Origin: a virus
Direction: 5' to 3' (one strand)
IMG/VR virus record: IMGVR_UViG_3300007512_001367
Coordinates: 1 to 64,000 of that record
Length of the DNA stretch: 64,000 nucleotides
Shown here: piece by piece, positions 36,832-45,273 of the stretch
How the letters are laid out: each line of letters starts with the position of its first letter
How positions within the stretch are numbered: the stretch's first letter is position 1
Notes under the pieces: model-generated
Database searches by the model: none
What the model was told of the DNA's origin: nothing
Seen by the model: only the letters and a program-made list of their open reading frames with translations
Program-made: the position numbers and the translations under genes

Positions 36832-36860
36832 ATTATATAATTATTTCAATGTTTTGTCAA
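36832..36860 (-). promoter_or_regulatory. Perfect-consensus sigma70 promoter before cupin
   Basis: Minus strand TTGACA (36860-36855), a 17-base spacer and TATAAT (36837-36832). Six bases later is the cupin ATG (36825), the expected transcription start. There is no ribosome site. It lies mostly within the 3' end of the gene upstream. It should drive the cupin, the 35-residue protein and QueE. Confidence 0.8.
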
Positions 36861-37569
36861 AGTATATTTTATTTTTTTCTATAAATTTTTCAATTTTTTG
36901 TTTTGGTAAATTAAAAGTTTTAATATTTAATATTTTACAACTATCATTGACTAATTTTTGCAACTTGTTTACATATTGTACGTTATCAGGATCAAACATT
37001 ATGTCGTGTTTAGGATCAAATATATCTTTTTTTAAATACCGATTTGTTTCTTCTTCGATAAATTTACATCGTTGTTTTATATTCATACCTTTTATAAAGT
37101 ATTCTGGTAATTCCTTAATAGGTTTTTTAATTTGTTTATACCAAAATTCAAGGTAAACTCGAGGATGATATCCTCCAACTTCTACGTGTCTTCGTGCATA
37201 TTTTAGTCTTTCTTTTTCTTTACAAATTACTAGGATTTTTACATAATTTTTAAAGTATTTTTCATAAGGTAATGTAGCAAAATCATAAGTTGCCATTCTA
37301 TGTATACCAATATTTTTTTTATTAAATTGATCAAAAAATTTTGACAGTTCATTGTTGTTCATATTACTAATTTTTTCGTAATCATTTTCGTTGTGAAATA
37401 AATTTATTTGTTTTTTATAACTATGATGTGCATTAAGTTTATATTCATCTCCTTCAATTTCTTCTGATAGAACTATGTTGGCATCTGGATGATGAGAAAA
37501 TAGTCCAGCTATAAATGTTCCAAACATTCCAGATCCATACATTATAAAAATTTGTGGTTTATCTATCAT
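36841..37569 (-). CDS. Sulfotransferase-like P-loop protein
   Basis: 242 residues. IFIMYGSGMFGTFIAGLF has the position and shape of the PAPS-binding loop in sulfotransferase-like proteins. YVKILVICKEKERLKYARRH resembles the 3'-phosphate site (strand then R). The rest is Lys-rich and helical. It overlaps the SGNH gene upstream. A sulfotransferase is inferred, with weak motifs. Confidence 0.45.
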   Translation of the reverse strand: MIDKPQIFIMYGSGMFGTFIAGLFSHHPDANIVLSEEIEGDEYKLNAHHSYKKQINLFHNENDYEKISNMNNNELSKFFDQFNKKNIGIHRMATYDFATLPYEKYFKNYVKILVICKEKERLKYARRHVEVGGYHPRVYLEFWYKQIKKPIKELPEYFIKGMNIKQRCKFIEEETNRYLKKDIFDPKHDIMFDPDNVQYVNKLQKLVNDSCKILNIKTFNLPKQKIEKFIEKNKIYFDKTLK

Positions 37570-38344
37570 TAATTTTTTTGTTAATTAAGTGTGCTACACC
37601 CAAACTAGTTTTAATATCAAAATGTCGTCCATCACGACTAAAATCTAATTGTTTTACTTCAGTTACATTGTTTTTCATTAAAAATAATATTTTCTTTTTA
37701 ATTGTTTCTGAAATCTCATTATCATAAGCTGTTTTTTCAGATTGTCTATTCTCCTCGTTAATATCGTTATATGTAGAAAGAGGTATTGCTAGATGTATTA
37801 TTTTTGTTGGTAGTGAATTCACTGCTTCATAGTTCTTTAAAAAGTTTTTAATATCGGCGTTATCCCCAAAATCGTTTTTATCATGTAATTGATCTATGCC
37901 ATTGACTCTTCGTCTATGAAGATAAGACCACATTATTACTATTAGTTTAGGGTTATATGTTTTTTCAATTGCTTGTACTCTAAGGGCAATAGTATCATTA
38001 CTGGCACCATCCTGTCCTAAATTTATACATCTTTTATTAGTAATTTTTTCCAGTAATGCAGGCCAAGATTCGTTTTGTGGTTGTCCACAACCTAATGTAA
38101 AACTATCACCAACGCACCATATAACATTAGATAAATCATCAGGCCATTCATTATCCCTAAAGCCTTTCGAATTATATTGGTAATAAACTTTTTTAGGATA
38201 GTTGTTAAAATGTTCAAGATGTCTTGCATGAAATTCTTTGGTATGTTTAGGATCGTCTGTACTAGAGTACTCTCCACTATAATTAACTTTAGTTGCTACC
38301 CTAAAAGGGTCTTTGTAATTGTCTATACTAAATCGGTTTTTCAT
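37559..38344 (-). CDS. SGNH/GDSL-type hydrolase
   Basis: 261 residues. WCVGDSFTLGCG is a canonical block I (GDS), NLGQDGASND is block II, VIMWSYLHRRR lies at block III and DFSRDGRHFDIK is the Asp-x2-His block V. It differs from the two + strand SGNH genes in keeping GDS. It sits between two sulfotransferase-like genes, again pairing an esterase/acyltransferase with other modifying enzymes. No signal peptide. Confidence 0.7.
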   Translation of the reverse strand: MKNRFSIDNYKDPFRVATKVNYSGEYSSTDDPKHTKEFHARHLEHFNNYPKKVYYQYNSKGFRDNEWPDDLSNVIWCVGDSFTLGCGQPQNESWPALLEKITNKRCINLGQDGASNDTIALRVQAIEKTYNPKLIVIMWSYLHRRRVNGIDQLHDKNDFGDNADIKNFLKNYEAVNSLPTKIIHLAIPLSTYNDINEENRQSEKTAYDNEISETIKKKILFLMKNNVTEVKQLDFSRDGRHFDIKTSLGVAHLINKKINDR

Positions 38345-39306
38345 TATAATTTTTTATCATGCCAAAAATCATATGTTGCATTAGAAGTATCAATCCAGTT
38401 ATGATTTTTAGCAAAAGACTCGAATTTTCTTAGACAGTTATTAAAATTTTTAATTTGTCTTCGCTTATCGTATAGTGTAGTGTTTTTAATTGGTTGGTTC
38501 ATTATTTTGTTTTCGTCTACTAGTTTTTTTGTATATCTTTTATATTGTACTAACGCACCTAATTCTTTATTGGTATATTTGGTTAGTTTTTTGCTAGTCA
38601 TGAGAGCGTTAAATGTTTCGTATTCAATTTTTAAAATTCTCGATAATTCTAGTTTAAAGTTATTTTTATATGTATTTTTAAATCCAGTTAGTTGTTCTAA
38701 TATTTTGTCGGAATTAGTAATTACATCCTCATAAGCAATTTCAATAACATCAGGAAAGTTATCTTTTACCCAGTACGTATAATTAAGGTATTGTTGACAT
38801 TTTTTTTCGAAAAAATCTTCTTTAACCGATTTAACTTTAAATACTTTTTGTTTGTCATCTCTATTATATACATTTAATATTCCAGATTCCTCTCGTATAC
38901 TCCAACTCAATGCGTATTCAAAAATATTATTTCTTACGCACATTATTTTTTTATCGTATACTTCATTTAAAAATTTATAAAAATTAGTAACAAGTTCTTT
39001 AGATTCTCCTAAATGTTCTGATCTATTATCTAAATGATATTTGGCAACTCTGCTTATAATATTTGTATCTTTTGAAGATTGTCTTATAATACTTTCTATT
39101 TCGGGCAACGATTGTGCATACATTTGTTTCCATCGTGAACCTATAAATCTTTTATCATGTACAGCAATATTATCTTCTAATAGTATTCTGTTAGTTAATT
39201 CGTGGGTATTAACGGCATTAACGTTCTCTAACGAAAATGTCATTGTTAAAAGTCTTTGTAAAATGGTAGAACCGACGCCGTCAGGAGTTAGTATTAAGAA
39301 ATTCAT
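38344..39306 (-). CDS. Sulfotransferase-like protein
   Basis: 320 residues. I start it at ATG 39306 (MNFLILTPDGVGSTILQRLL), because the 24 bases before would need a TTG. LTPDGVGSTILQRLL matches the PAPS-loop of sulfotransferase-like phage proteins, and CVRNNIFEYALSWSIREES matches the 3'-phosphate-binding Arg/Ser region. It overlaps the SGNH gene. Substrate unknown, perhaps a glycan. Confidence 0.55.
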   Translation of the reverse strand: MNFLILTPDGVGSTILQRLLTMTFSLENVNAVNTHELTNRILLEDNIAVHDKRFIGSRWKQMYAQSLPEIESIIRQSSKDTNIISRVAKYHLDNRSEHLGESKELVTNFYKFLNEVYDKKIMCVRNNIFEYALSWSIREESGILNVYNRDDKQKVFKVKSVKEDFFEKKCQQYLNYTYWVKDNFPDVIEIAYEDVITNSDKILEQLTGFKNTYKNNFKLELSRILKIEYETFNALMTSKKLTKYTNKELGALVQYKRYTKKLVDENKIMNQPIKNTTLYDKRRQIKNFNNCLRKFESFAKNHNWIDTSNATYDFWHDKKL

Positions 39307-39331
39307 ACCAATATTTAAATGAAATATCAAC

Positions 39332-39353
39332 AGGGGGTAAAAAAATACCCCCT
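39332..39353 (-). terminator. Strong hairpin between YhhQ and sulfotransferase-like genes
   Basis: Inverted repeat AGGGGGTA (39332-39339), a six-base loop, and TACCCCCT (39346-39353). It lies 19 bases downstream of the transporter stop on the minus strand. The U-run is in the loop rather than after the stem, so it may be a processing or stability element and not a classic terminator. GC-rich stems are rare in this AT-rich window. Confidence 0.5.
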
Positions 39354-39371
39354 ATTGAAAATAAATCAATT

Positions 39372-40034
39372 TTATTTTGATTTTACTAGGTCTTTACTTG
39401 CATCTTTAAATGCTTTTTGTACAGTTGCACTAACTTTAAATTTACCCGACAAATGTCTAAGTAATAAACCATAAGCTGGTAAGAATACTATCAAACCAAC
39501 CATAATTTTTAATACAGTTTGTGAACCGGCAATTTCTGCCCAGTTAGCCGCCATATACTCGTTGGCGCCACCTGAGAATGCTGTAAAGAAGAATGTGTAT
39601 GTGTCAATTATGTTTGCTACCACAGTTGATACTGCAGGTGCTAACCACCAAGCTGAATAATTTTCTCTCAGCCATTGGAAGACATATACATCTAGCAAAG
39701 TTCCTATTGCATACGCAGTCGCACTTGCAAAACCAATTCTTAACGCAACTGATTGAGGTGCTCCTTCTGCCAGCACTACCAAAATGGATCCAATGATCGC
39801 AAGTGGATAGGCTATTGCAATTGTAGACCGTGCTATCGTTTTACCCAATAGTCTGACTGTTAAGTCAGTTGCTATTACTACTAAAGGGAAAGTGAATGCC
39901 GCCCAGGTTAGTTTAACTCCAAGTATTTCTACAGGAATGTTTACTAAACCGTTTGAAACTGTAATCACGATAACGTGAAGTGCTACAAGTTTCCACAGCA
40001 TACTTTTGTCTACGTTTTTTAATAAATCTAACAT
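39372..40034 (-). CDS. yhhQ: YhhQ-type queuosine-precursor transporter
   Basis: 220 residues and six likely membrane helices. WAAFTFPLVVIATDLTVRLLGK, the APQSVALRIGFASATAYAIG helix and NIIDTYTFFFTAF match the VUT/ECF-related QPTR family that imports preQ0/preQ1. An AGGAGG ribosome site precedes it. It fits the 7-deazaguanine set (FolE, QueD, QueE, DpdA) as a route to import precursor from outside. It has its own promoter and hairpin. Confidence 0.85.
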   Translation of the reverse strand: MLDLLKNVDKSMLWKLVALHVIVITVSNGLVNIPVEILGVKLTWAAFTFPLVVIATDLTVRLLGKTIARSTIAIAYPLAIIGSILVVLAEGAPQSVALRIGFASATAYAIGTLLDVYVFQWLRENYSAWWLAPAVSTVVANIIDTYTFFFTAFSGGANEYMAANWAEIAGSQTVLKIMVGLIVFLPAYGLLLRHLSGKFKVSATVQKAFKDASKDLVKSK

Positions 40035-40066
40035 TAATCCTCCTAGGATATTATTAAATGTTCACT

Positions 40067-40095
40067 ATTGTACGACAATTTGTGAATTAAATCAA
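40067..40095 (-). promoter_or_regulatory. Sigma70-type promoter of the transporter gene
   Basis: Minus strand TTGATT (40095-40090), a 17-base spacer and TACAAT (40072-40067), about 33 bases before the ATG. A leader with AGGAGG separates it from the gene, so this promoter makes a leadered mRNA, unlike those at 8219 and 36832. No riboswitch-sized leader is present. Confidence 0.6.
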
Positions 40096-40112
40096 TACAC
40101 TTTTAAGTTTAA

Positions 40113-40934
40113 TTAAATGGTTTTACCAATAGGTCTTTCTACTTCAGATCCGTATAATTTTTTAAGTAATTTTTCGGGGTGGCATTCTAGATAATGTACT
40201 AAAAATTCTTCCATTCTTTCGTTTATTGTAATGCCAAGGTAATCGCATAGACGCTGTCTTTCTTCTTTATCTACTAAAAATTTAAGAATGTCAAAGTTAT
40301 AATCACACCAATCTAACTTAGATGGCCATGTTGCTCCACCATTACCTTTAATCCAACCATCTATATAAGTATCACGCACTTTTTTAAAAGTAGGATTTTT
40401 TTTTGGAATATTCCCACAACTTCCGGTTCTTTTAGCATATTGCATTTTATACCATTTTCTTTTATCCGTAACATAAGGATTAAGTTTAATACAATCAATA
40501 TTTTTATAATCCCTAATTATTTTTATTTCTTCTTCTGTTTTCTGTCTGTAATCCCAATACTCAACACTTTGTTTTTCTACGTTATCGTGAAGTTGAAAAT
40601 ACCAAAGTTTTGGTAAATCATTGTCTTTAAATGTGTTATCTGGCCAGTATTCTTTACTAGTCCAATTGCTCCACCATTTTCCATCTTTCCAATTCCCAAC
40701 TCGATTTTTGTGGTCTTTCCTTTCGGCATCATTAGTCCAACCAGTTATGCCTTTGGTTTTTTGCGTTTTTTGAAATTGTTTGTAGAACATATAGTTCATT
40801 AATTTTTTATTAGTACCGTAGTCAAGTTCTTTATTACGTGCAGTTACGTTAAATTTTTGGTCTGAACCTAATATGTAATACAATACAAACATACCACAAC
40901 AAGTACTTTTATAATAAATGCCTATATCTTTCAT
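40113..40934 (-). CDS. Sulfotransferase-like protein, tandem duplicate A
   Basis: 273 residues. DIGIYYKSTCCGMFVLYYILGSDQKFNVTARN starts the shared block, and the C-terminal SKLDWCDYNFDILKFLVDKEERQRLCDYLGI is almost identical to the next gene up. The YKST..G.F start resembles a PAPS loop. It has a longer middle insert than its twin. The pair looks like a recent tandem duplication next to a radical SAM gene. Substrate unknown. Confidence 0.55.
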   Translation of the reverse strand: MKDIGIYYKSTCCGMFVLYYILGSDQKFNVTARNKELDYGTNKKLMNYMFYKQFQKTQKTKGITGWTNDAERKDHKNRVGNWKDGKWWSNWTSKEYWPDNTFKDNDLPKLWYFQLHDNVEKQSVEYWDYRQKTEEEIKIIRDYKNIDCIKLNPYVTDKRKWYKMQYAKRTGSCGNIPKKNPTFKKVRDTYIDGWIKGNGGATWPSKLDWCDYNFDILKFLVDKEERQRLCDYLGITINERMEEFLVHYLECHPEKLLKKLYGSEVERPIGKTI

Positions 40935-41626
40935 TATTTTATTACTCCAGTTGGTCGTTTTACATCATCACTATATAATTTTTTAAGTAGCCATTCTTCA
41001 TGAGCCTTTATATAATAATTTAAAAATTCCTCCATCCTTTCGTTCATTGTAATACCTATATAATCACATAAACGTTGTCTTTCTTCTTTATCCACTAAAA
41101 ATTTTAAGATATCAAAGCTATAATCACACCAATCTAATTTGGAGCCTTTACTTCTTGATAATACAAATTTAAATCGTTGGTAAAATTCTTTAAAAGTAAA
41201 ATTTTGTTTTGGGAAATCATGAAATGATCCAGATCTTTTATAGAACATTAGTTTAAACCATTTGCTATCATCAGCAACATAAGGATTAATTTTTATGCAG
41301 TCGAGTTTTTTATATAAGTCATTTATTCGAAATTTTTCTTTAAAATCTTGGTGTGGAGCAAAATCGTGTATTTGAAAGTAATAAAATTTTGGTAAATGGT
41401 TGTCAGCAAACAAATTATCTGGCCAATATTCACCACTAATCCACTCGCCATATTTTTTAGGTTTAAATTGTGTATAGAACATCGAGGTCATTAATTTTTT
41501 ATTAGTACCATAGTTAAGATCTTGATTACGTGAAGTCACATTAAATTTTTGATCTGATCCTAAAATATAATATAATAGGAACATACCGCAAGTAGAACTT
41601 TTATAATAAATGCCTATGTCTCTCAT
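40934..41626 (-). CDS. Sulfotransferase-like protein, tandem duplicate B
   Basis: 230 residues from ATG 41626 (MRDIGIYYKSSTCGMF). A TTG nine bases upstream is a poorer start. It has the same N-terminal and C-terminal blocks as the downstream copy (YYILGSDQKFNV, then DWCDYSFDILKFLVDKEE), but a shorter middle. Its ATG overlaps the radical SAM stop (ATGA) and its stop overlaps the next ATG (TAATG), so the three are coupled. Confidence 0.55.
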   Translation of the reverse strand: MRDIGIYYKSSTCGMFLLYYILGSDQKFNVTSRNQDLNYGTNKKLMTSMFYTQFKPKKYGEWISGEYWPDNLFADNHLPKFYYFQIHDFAPHQDFKEKFRINDLYKKLDCIKINPYVADDSKWFKLMFYKRSGSFHDFPKQNFTFKEFYQRFKFVLSRSKGSKLDWCDYSFDILKFLVDKEERQRLCDYIGITMNERMEEFLNYYIKAHEEWLLKKLYSDDVKRPTGVIK

Positions 41627-42774
41627 ATAAAACAATCAACCGGAATAATGTTTTTAAAATTAGTGTTTCGTATTTTGTCAATATTATCTAGGTAATGCAC
41701 ACATTCTTGAGCTAATTCATTGTCGTGATTTATATTATCTTTAATTACTGATTTAACAACGTCAATAAATTCTTGATTATATCCTTTATAATTTTGTAGA
41801 TCTTTTATAATATTATTTTTAAATTGTTCTTTTAAAGAAGAAAGTGTTAGTTTTTTTGGTGATGTTAGTATAATAGGTCTTATTTTTATTTTTTTAGTAT
41901 CAAAATAATTTACCATATTAACAATATTAGGTAGTATTGGTGCTTGTATTACACAGTTAATTGATAATTTTATGTTTTCTTTAACATTTAATAATGTGTC
42001 TATATTTTTTTTAATAGCATTCCAAGTATGGCCAAATCTAATATATTCAAAAGTATCTTCTATGCCATCAACAGATACACTAATCCATGTTTCTTTAAAT
42101 TTTTTAAGTATGTTTAATATTTTGTCATTAATTATTGTTAGGTTTGTAGTAAAGTGAAGAATACATTTTTCTTTTTGACTTGTTGGTATGTTTTCTAATG
42201 TTTTGAACAGCCACGGATTTATGAAGGGTTCGCCCCCAGTTAATTTGATATGTATACTTTGTGGTAAAAATTTTTCACACCATTTTGCAAAATCGTTTTC
42301 TTTTGGCCAATTAAATTCGTTTTGTTTCAAATTGCCATGTTTATAAAATTTTTTCATTTCTTGATTTATGTTTATCTCAGCAAGTATTTGACTACTCCAC
42401 TTTGGTGAACACATAACGCATTTTAAATTACATAAATTTCCAAGCTGTAAGTCAAAACTTTTTATATTTTTTGTATCTAAATTATTAATTGCTTGAGTAA
42501 TATCTTTTCCAACAGTTCTGTTTAATATTAATCTTAATGAATCACCATTAGCTTCTTCTTGTTTCCAACACGCAATACAGTTGGTATCTTTAATACCGTT
42601 AATTAAATTATTTCTTACTTTATTCAGATCTTTAGAATGATAATAGTCTTCAGTTTCGTGAAATTTATATTTTGTTGGTTTGTCGAAAAGACAACAAGGG
42701 GTAATACTGCCAGTTGGACCTACATAAAGACTATTAAAAGGTGCAACGCAGAATGTATTTTTGTTCGGTATCAT
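41623..42774 (-). CDS. N-twitch radical SAM enzyme 6
   Basis: 383 residues. N-terminal auxiliary cysteines are C9 (FCVAPF), C27-C28 (TPCC) and C66-x2-C69 (CIACW). The SAM motif is C115-x3-C119-x2-C122 (LCNLKCVMC), with KLTGGEPFINP after it. It resembles enzymes 5 and 7. It is coupled to the tandem sulfotransferase-like genes downstream, as the + strand copies are coupled to SGNH genes. Product and substrate unknown. Confidence 0.8.
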   Translation of the reverse strand: MIPNKNTFCVAPFNSLYVGPTGSITPCCLFDKPTKYKFHETEDYYHSKDLNKVRNNLINGIKDTNCIACWKQEEANGDSLRLILNRTVGKDITQAINNLDTKNIKSFDLQLGNLCNLKCVMCSPKWSSQILAEININQEMKKFYKHGNLKQNEFNWPKENDFAKWCEKFLPQSIHIKLTGGEPFINPWLFKTLENIPTSQKEKCILHFTTNLTIINDKILNILKKFKETWISVSVDGIEDTFEYIRFGHTWNAIKKNIDTLLNVKENIKLSINCVIQAPILPNIVNMVNYFDTKKIKIRPIILTSPKKLTLSSLKEQFKNNIIKDLQNYKGYNQEFIDVVKSVIKDNINHDNELAQECVHYLDNIDKIRNTNFKNIIPVDCFI

Positions 42775-42787
42775 TCATGATATTTAA

Positions 42788-43837
42788 TTAATCTTCGTAT
42801 TGGTCGTAAACTTTATTAATTGGATTGTTTGTTCTAACAAAACTTGCACATTTAGGTATATCCTTTAATCTTCTTGCACCAATATATGTACAAGCGGATC
42901 TTACTCCACCTAACATATCTTCAATTGTTTCTGATACAGGTCCTCTGTCAGGTAAAAATACTCTTCGTCCTTCGTTACCTCTATATCCATCTTTTCTTTT
43001 ACCGTGTATTTCTCTTGCTCTATCAGAACTCATACCATAAAATTCTCTTTCTCCATCTACAACTGGCAACTCTGATTCATTGTGTCCTGCTAACATACCA
43101 CCTAGCATAACAAAATGTGCACCGCCACCAAATGCTTTTGCTACATCACCTGGTTCTACACAACCACCATCAGCCATTATGTGTCCTCCAACACCGTTGG
43201 CCGCATCAGCACATTCTACTACCGCTGAAAATTGTGGAACACCTACACCAGCCATTGTTCTTGTTGTACATACTGATCCTGGTCCTATACCAATTTTTAC
43301 TACATCAGCACCACTAATAATTAATTGCTCAACCATTTCTGCAGTAACAACGTTACCTGCAATTATAGTTTTGTCAGGAAACTCTTCTCTTACTTTTTCG
43401 ACAAAGTCTACATAATTTTCATGATACCCATTTGCAACGTCAATTGTAATAAATTTAACATCTGGATAACTTTTTAATATTTGTTGCATTGTGGCATAAT
43501 CTTCTGCGTCTTTATCCCAAAGTTTTCCTGTACCTGTACATACAGATATGTATTTTAATTTTATTCCTTGTCCTACGGCTTGTTTCCATTGCTCAGGTGT
43601 TGTTGTTTTTGTTATTACAGTCATCATTTTATATTCCTGTAATACTTTAGCCATACTAAATGTACCAACGCCATCCATATTAGATGCTACAATAGGAACA
43701 CACGTATAAGTTTCTTTTGAATTTTGAAATGTAAATGTTCTTTCTATGTCAACATCTTTTCGAGAAGATAATGTTGAACGTTTTGGTTGTAACAAAACAT
43801 CTGCATAATTTAATTTAAGTTCAGTATTAAGACGCAT
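42788..43837 (-). CDS. guaC: GMP reductase
   Basis: 349 residues. LKLNYADVLLQPKRSTLSSR and VPIVASNMDGVGTFSMA match the E. coli GuaC pattern, and GPGSVCTTRTMAGVGVPQ carries the catalytic Cys and the GuaC-type loop. Length is typical (about 347). It reduces GMP to IMP with NADPH, feeding G nucleotides into the A pool, which suits an AT-rich phage genome. It starts a few bases inside the gene upstream. Confidence 0.9.
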   Translation of the reverse strand: MRLNTELKLNYADVLLQPKRSTLSSRKDVDIERTFTFQNSKETYTCVPIVASNMDGVGTFSMAKVLQEYKMMTVITKTTTPEQWKQAVGQGIKLKYISVCTGTGKLWDKDAEDYATMQQILKSYPDVKFITIDVANGYHENYVDFVEKVREEFPDKTIIAGNVVTAEMVEQLIISGADVVKIGIGPGSVCTTRTMAGVGVPQFSAVVECADAANGVGGHIMADGGCVEPGDVAKAFGGGAHFVMLGGMLAGHNESELPVVDGEREFYGMSSDRAREIHGKRKDGYRGNEGRRVFLPDRGPVSETIEDMLGGVRSACTYIGARRLKDIPKCASFVRTNNPINKVYDQYED

Positions 43838-44084
43838 CTTCCTCTCTTGCTTCTTTGGCTATTTTTTCTAAATTTTCTTGTTCTTCTTGTTCTCTTTTTT
43901 TAAATTCTTCTAACTGTTTTTCCTTTGCTTCTCTTTCTTTACGTTGTTTGTATTCGGGTGTATCTTCTAGAAGTTTTTGATCCCATTTTATAATAAGGTT
44001 TGTAATTTCTTGATGTGGGAAATTTCTAGCAACCATTGTATTACGATATGCTTTAACATCTTCTAATAAATCTTTAATTTCCAT
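43827..44084 (-). CDS. Small charged coiled-coil protein
   Basis: 85 residues. The second half (QRKEREAKEKQLEEFKKRE) is a strong Glu/Lys coiled coil. It starts MEIKDLLEDVKAYRNT. It overlaps both neighbours by about 11 bases. No family recognised. Confidence 0.6.
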   Translation of the reverse strand: MEIKDLLEDVKAYRNTMVARNFPHQEITNLIIKWDQKLLEDTPEYKQRKEREAKEKQLEEFKKREQEEQENLEKIAKEAREEDAS

Positions 44085-44427
44085 CTTCTTCTCGTTCTCT
44101 AGTTTCGCACATTTGTTTTATATTTTGGTAATGTTCATGAGCATCTTGTAATGCTGGATATTTTTTTCTTAATTTTTCATCATCAAAGTCAAAACTTGGT
44201 TGATATAAACCATCACTTACGTCAAATTTTACATCAAGTCCATCATCTAATGAACCTACGCTTGCCGTGGTTACAGTTGTACCTGTGTTTAATTCTCCCA
44301 TATTATAAGTCCAACTACTCATACCTCCATCTAAATCTTGTGCTTGATCGTATTGATCCATTACTTTAGTATTTTCTTGTACATTTTTTAAATCTTTTAA
44401 TAATTCTTTTTTACTTTTTGGTGGCAT
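44074..44427 (-). CDS. Uncharacterised acidic protein
   Basis: 117 residues, with a basic start (MPPKSKKELLKDLKN) and an acidic middle (GSLDDGLDVKFDVSDGLY). It resembles small T4-like phage proteins of unknown role. Overlaps with both neighbours suggest one transcript with GuaC. No motifs. Confidence 0.6.
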   Translation of the reverse strand: MPPKSKKELLKDLKNVQENTKVMDQYDQAQDLDGGMSSWTYNMGELNTGTTVTTASVGSLDDGLDVKFDVSDGLYQPSFDFDDEKLRKKYPALQDAHEHYQNIKQMCETREREEDGN

Positions 44428-44617
44428 TTCCGCTCCAGTCTATTTTACCATCATTAATTGCGTCCATCGTTTCCACATCTCTAGTATCTAACATTATTTC
44501 TTGTTGTACTGCCGCTACTAGTCTATCAACGTCTTCTTGATCTATAGGTCTTTTATAAGTTCCATCTAAAATTTTCCATACTTTTTTCTTAAATGTTAAT
44601 TTTTTTCCTTTTTTCAT
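44411..44617 (-). CDS. Small uncharacterised protein
   Basis: 68 residues with a basic N-terminus (MKKGKKLTFKKKVWK) and a helical acidic remainder. Its ATG overlaps the stop of the hydroxylase-like gene upstream (ATGA). Nothing indicates a function. Confidence 0.6.
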   Translation of the reverse strand: MKKGKKLTFKKKVWKILDGTYKRPIDQEDVDRLVAAVQQEIMLDTRDVETMDAINDGKIDWSGNATKK

Positions 44618-45273
44618 AAACTTCTTTGTACCAAATTATAAACTGTTGGGTTTCGTAAGTCAAGATATAACATTAACGTTATTCTATATTCGTTGCTATG
44701 ATTATATACATTATGGTAATGATAGGAATTGAAAATATATGCTTTACCCGTCTCAAGTCTTTTGCATTCGGCATTTTTAAACCATGAAGGTCTAAAAAAT
44801 CTTTTGTACCATTTAAATTCGTTCTTGTTAACCACACAATATTCAAATTGTTTTGGTACTATTATAGGTATTTGCACTGTAAGTTGATTCTCTTCTTGTC
44901 CGTGCTCTTGCACGTGGCTATGCCATACTAAAGATTCTTTTGGGGAAATCCTCATGATTCTTGCACTACATTTGTCGCCGCCTAGATCTTTTATTAATTT
45001 GTAAATGTATGGACAATGTTTTTTTATTTCTGTATCTATAAAAGGAATATCTCGTCTATTTTCATGTAGATCAGTGTATAGACTTCCATCAGAACTTGTC
45101 AGGCATACACCAGACCAACTTTTAGCATATTTTTTTCTTACTGCCCAGTAATTTGTATTGTAATTGTGGAAAGCATACTTCTTGTCTATGATATGATACT
45201 CTTGTAAAAGTTTTTCGAAATCGATTTCTACGTCTAACTCTATAAATGACCTCTTTCGAAGTTCATTATTCAT
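44614..45273 (-). CDS. Aspartyl/asparaginyl beta-hydroxylase-like dioxygenase
   Basis: 219 residues from ATG 45273, which overlaps the FolE stop as TAATG. A longer frame would need a TTG start. LVWHSHVQEHGQEENQLTVQIPI and FNSYHYHNVYNHSNEYRITLMLYLD give the 2-oxoglutarate/Fe(II) His-x..His pattern and the Arg for 2-oxoglutarate. These enzymes hydroxylate Asp/Asn in proteins or related small molecules. It may modify a host or virion protein. Confidence 0.65.
   Translation of the reverse strand: MNNELRKRSFIELDVEIDFEKLLQEYHIIDKKYAFHNYNTNYWAVRKKYAKSWSGVCLTSSDGSLYTDLHENRRDIPFIDTEIKKHCPYIYKLIKDLGGDKCSARIMRISPKESLVWHSHVQEHGQEENQLTVQIPIIVPKQFEYCVVNKNEFKWYKRFFRPSWFKNAECKRLETGKAYIFNSYHYHNVYNHSNEYRITLMLYLDLRNPTVYNLVQRSL

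Noticed and set aside
39307-39330. TTG start of the sulfotransferase-like gene
   Set aside because: The upstream residues add nothing to the fold, and ATG 39306 begins right at the strand before the P-loop.
42825-43415. Several + strand frames opposite guaC
   Set aside because: All lie antisense to a fully conserved enzyme gene and have low-complexity Leu/His/Pro content.
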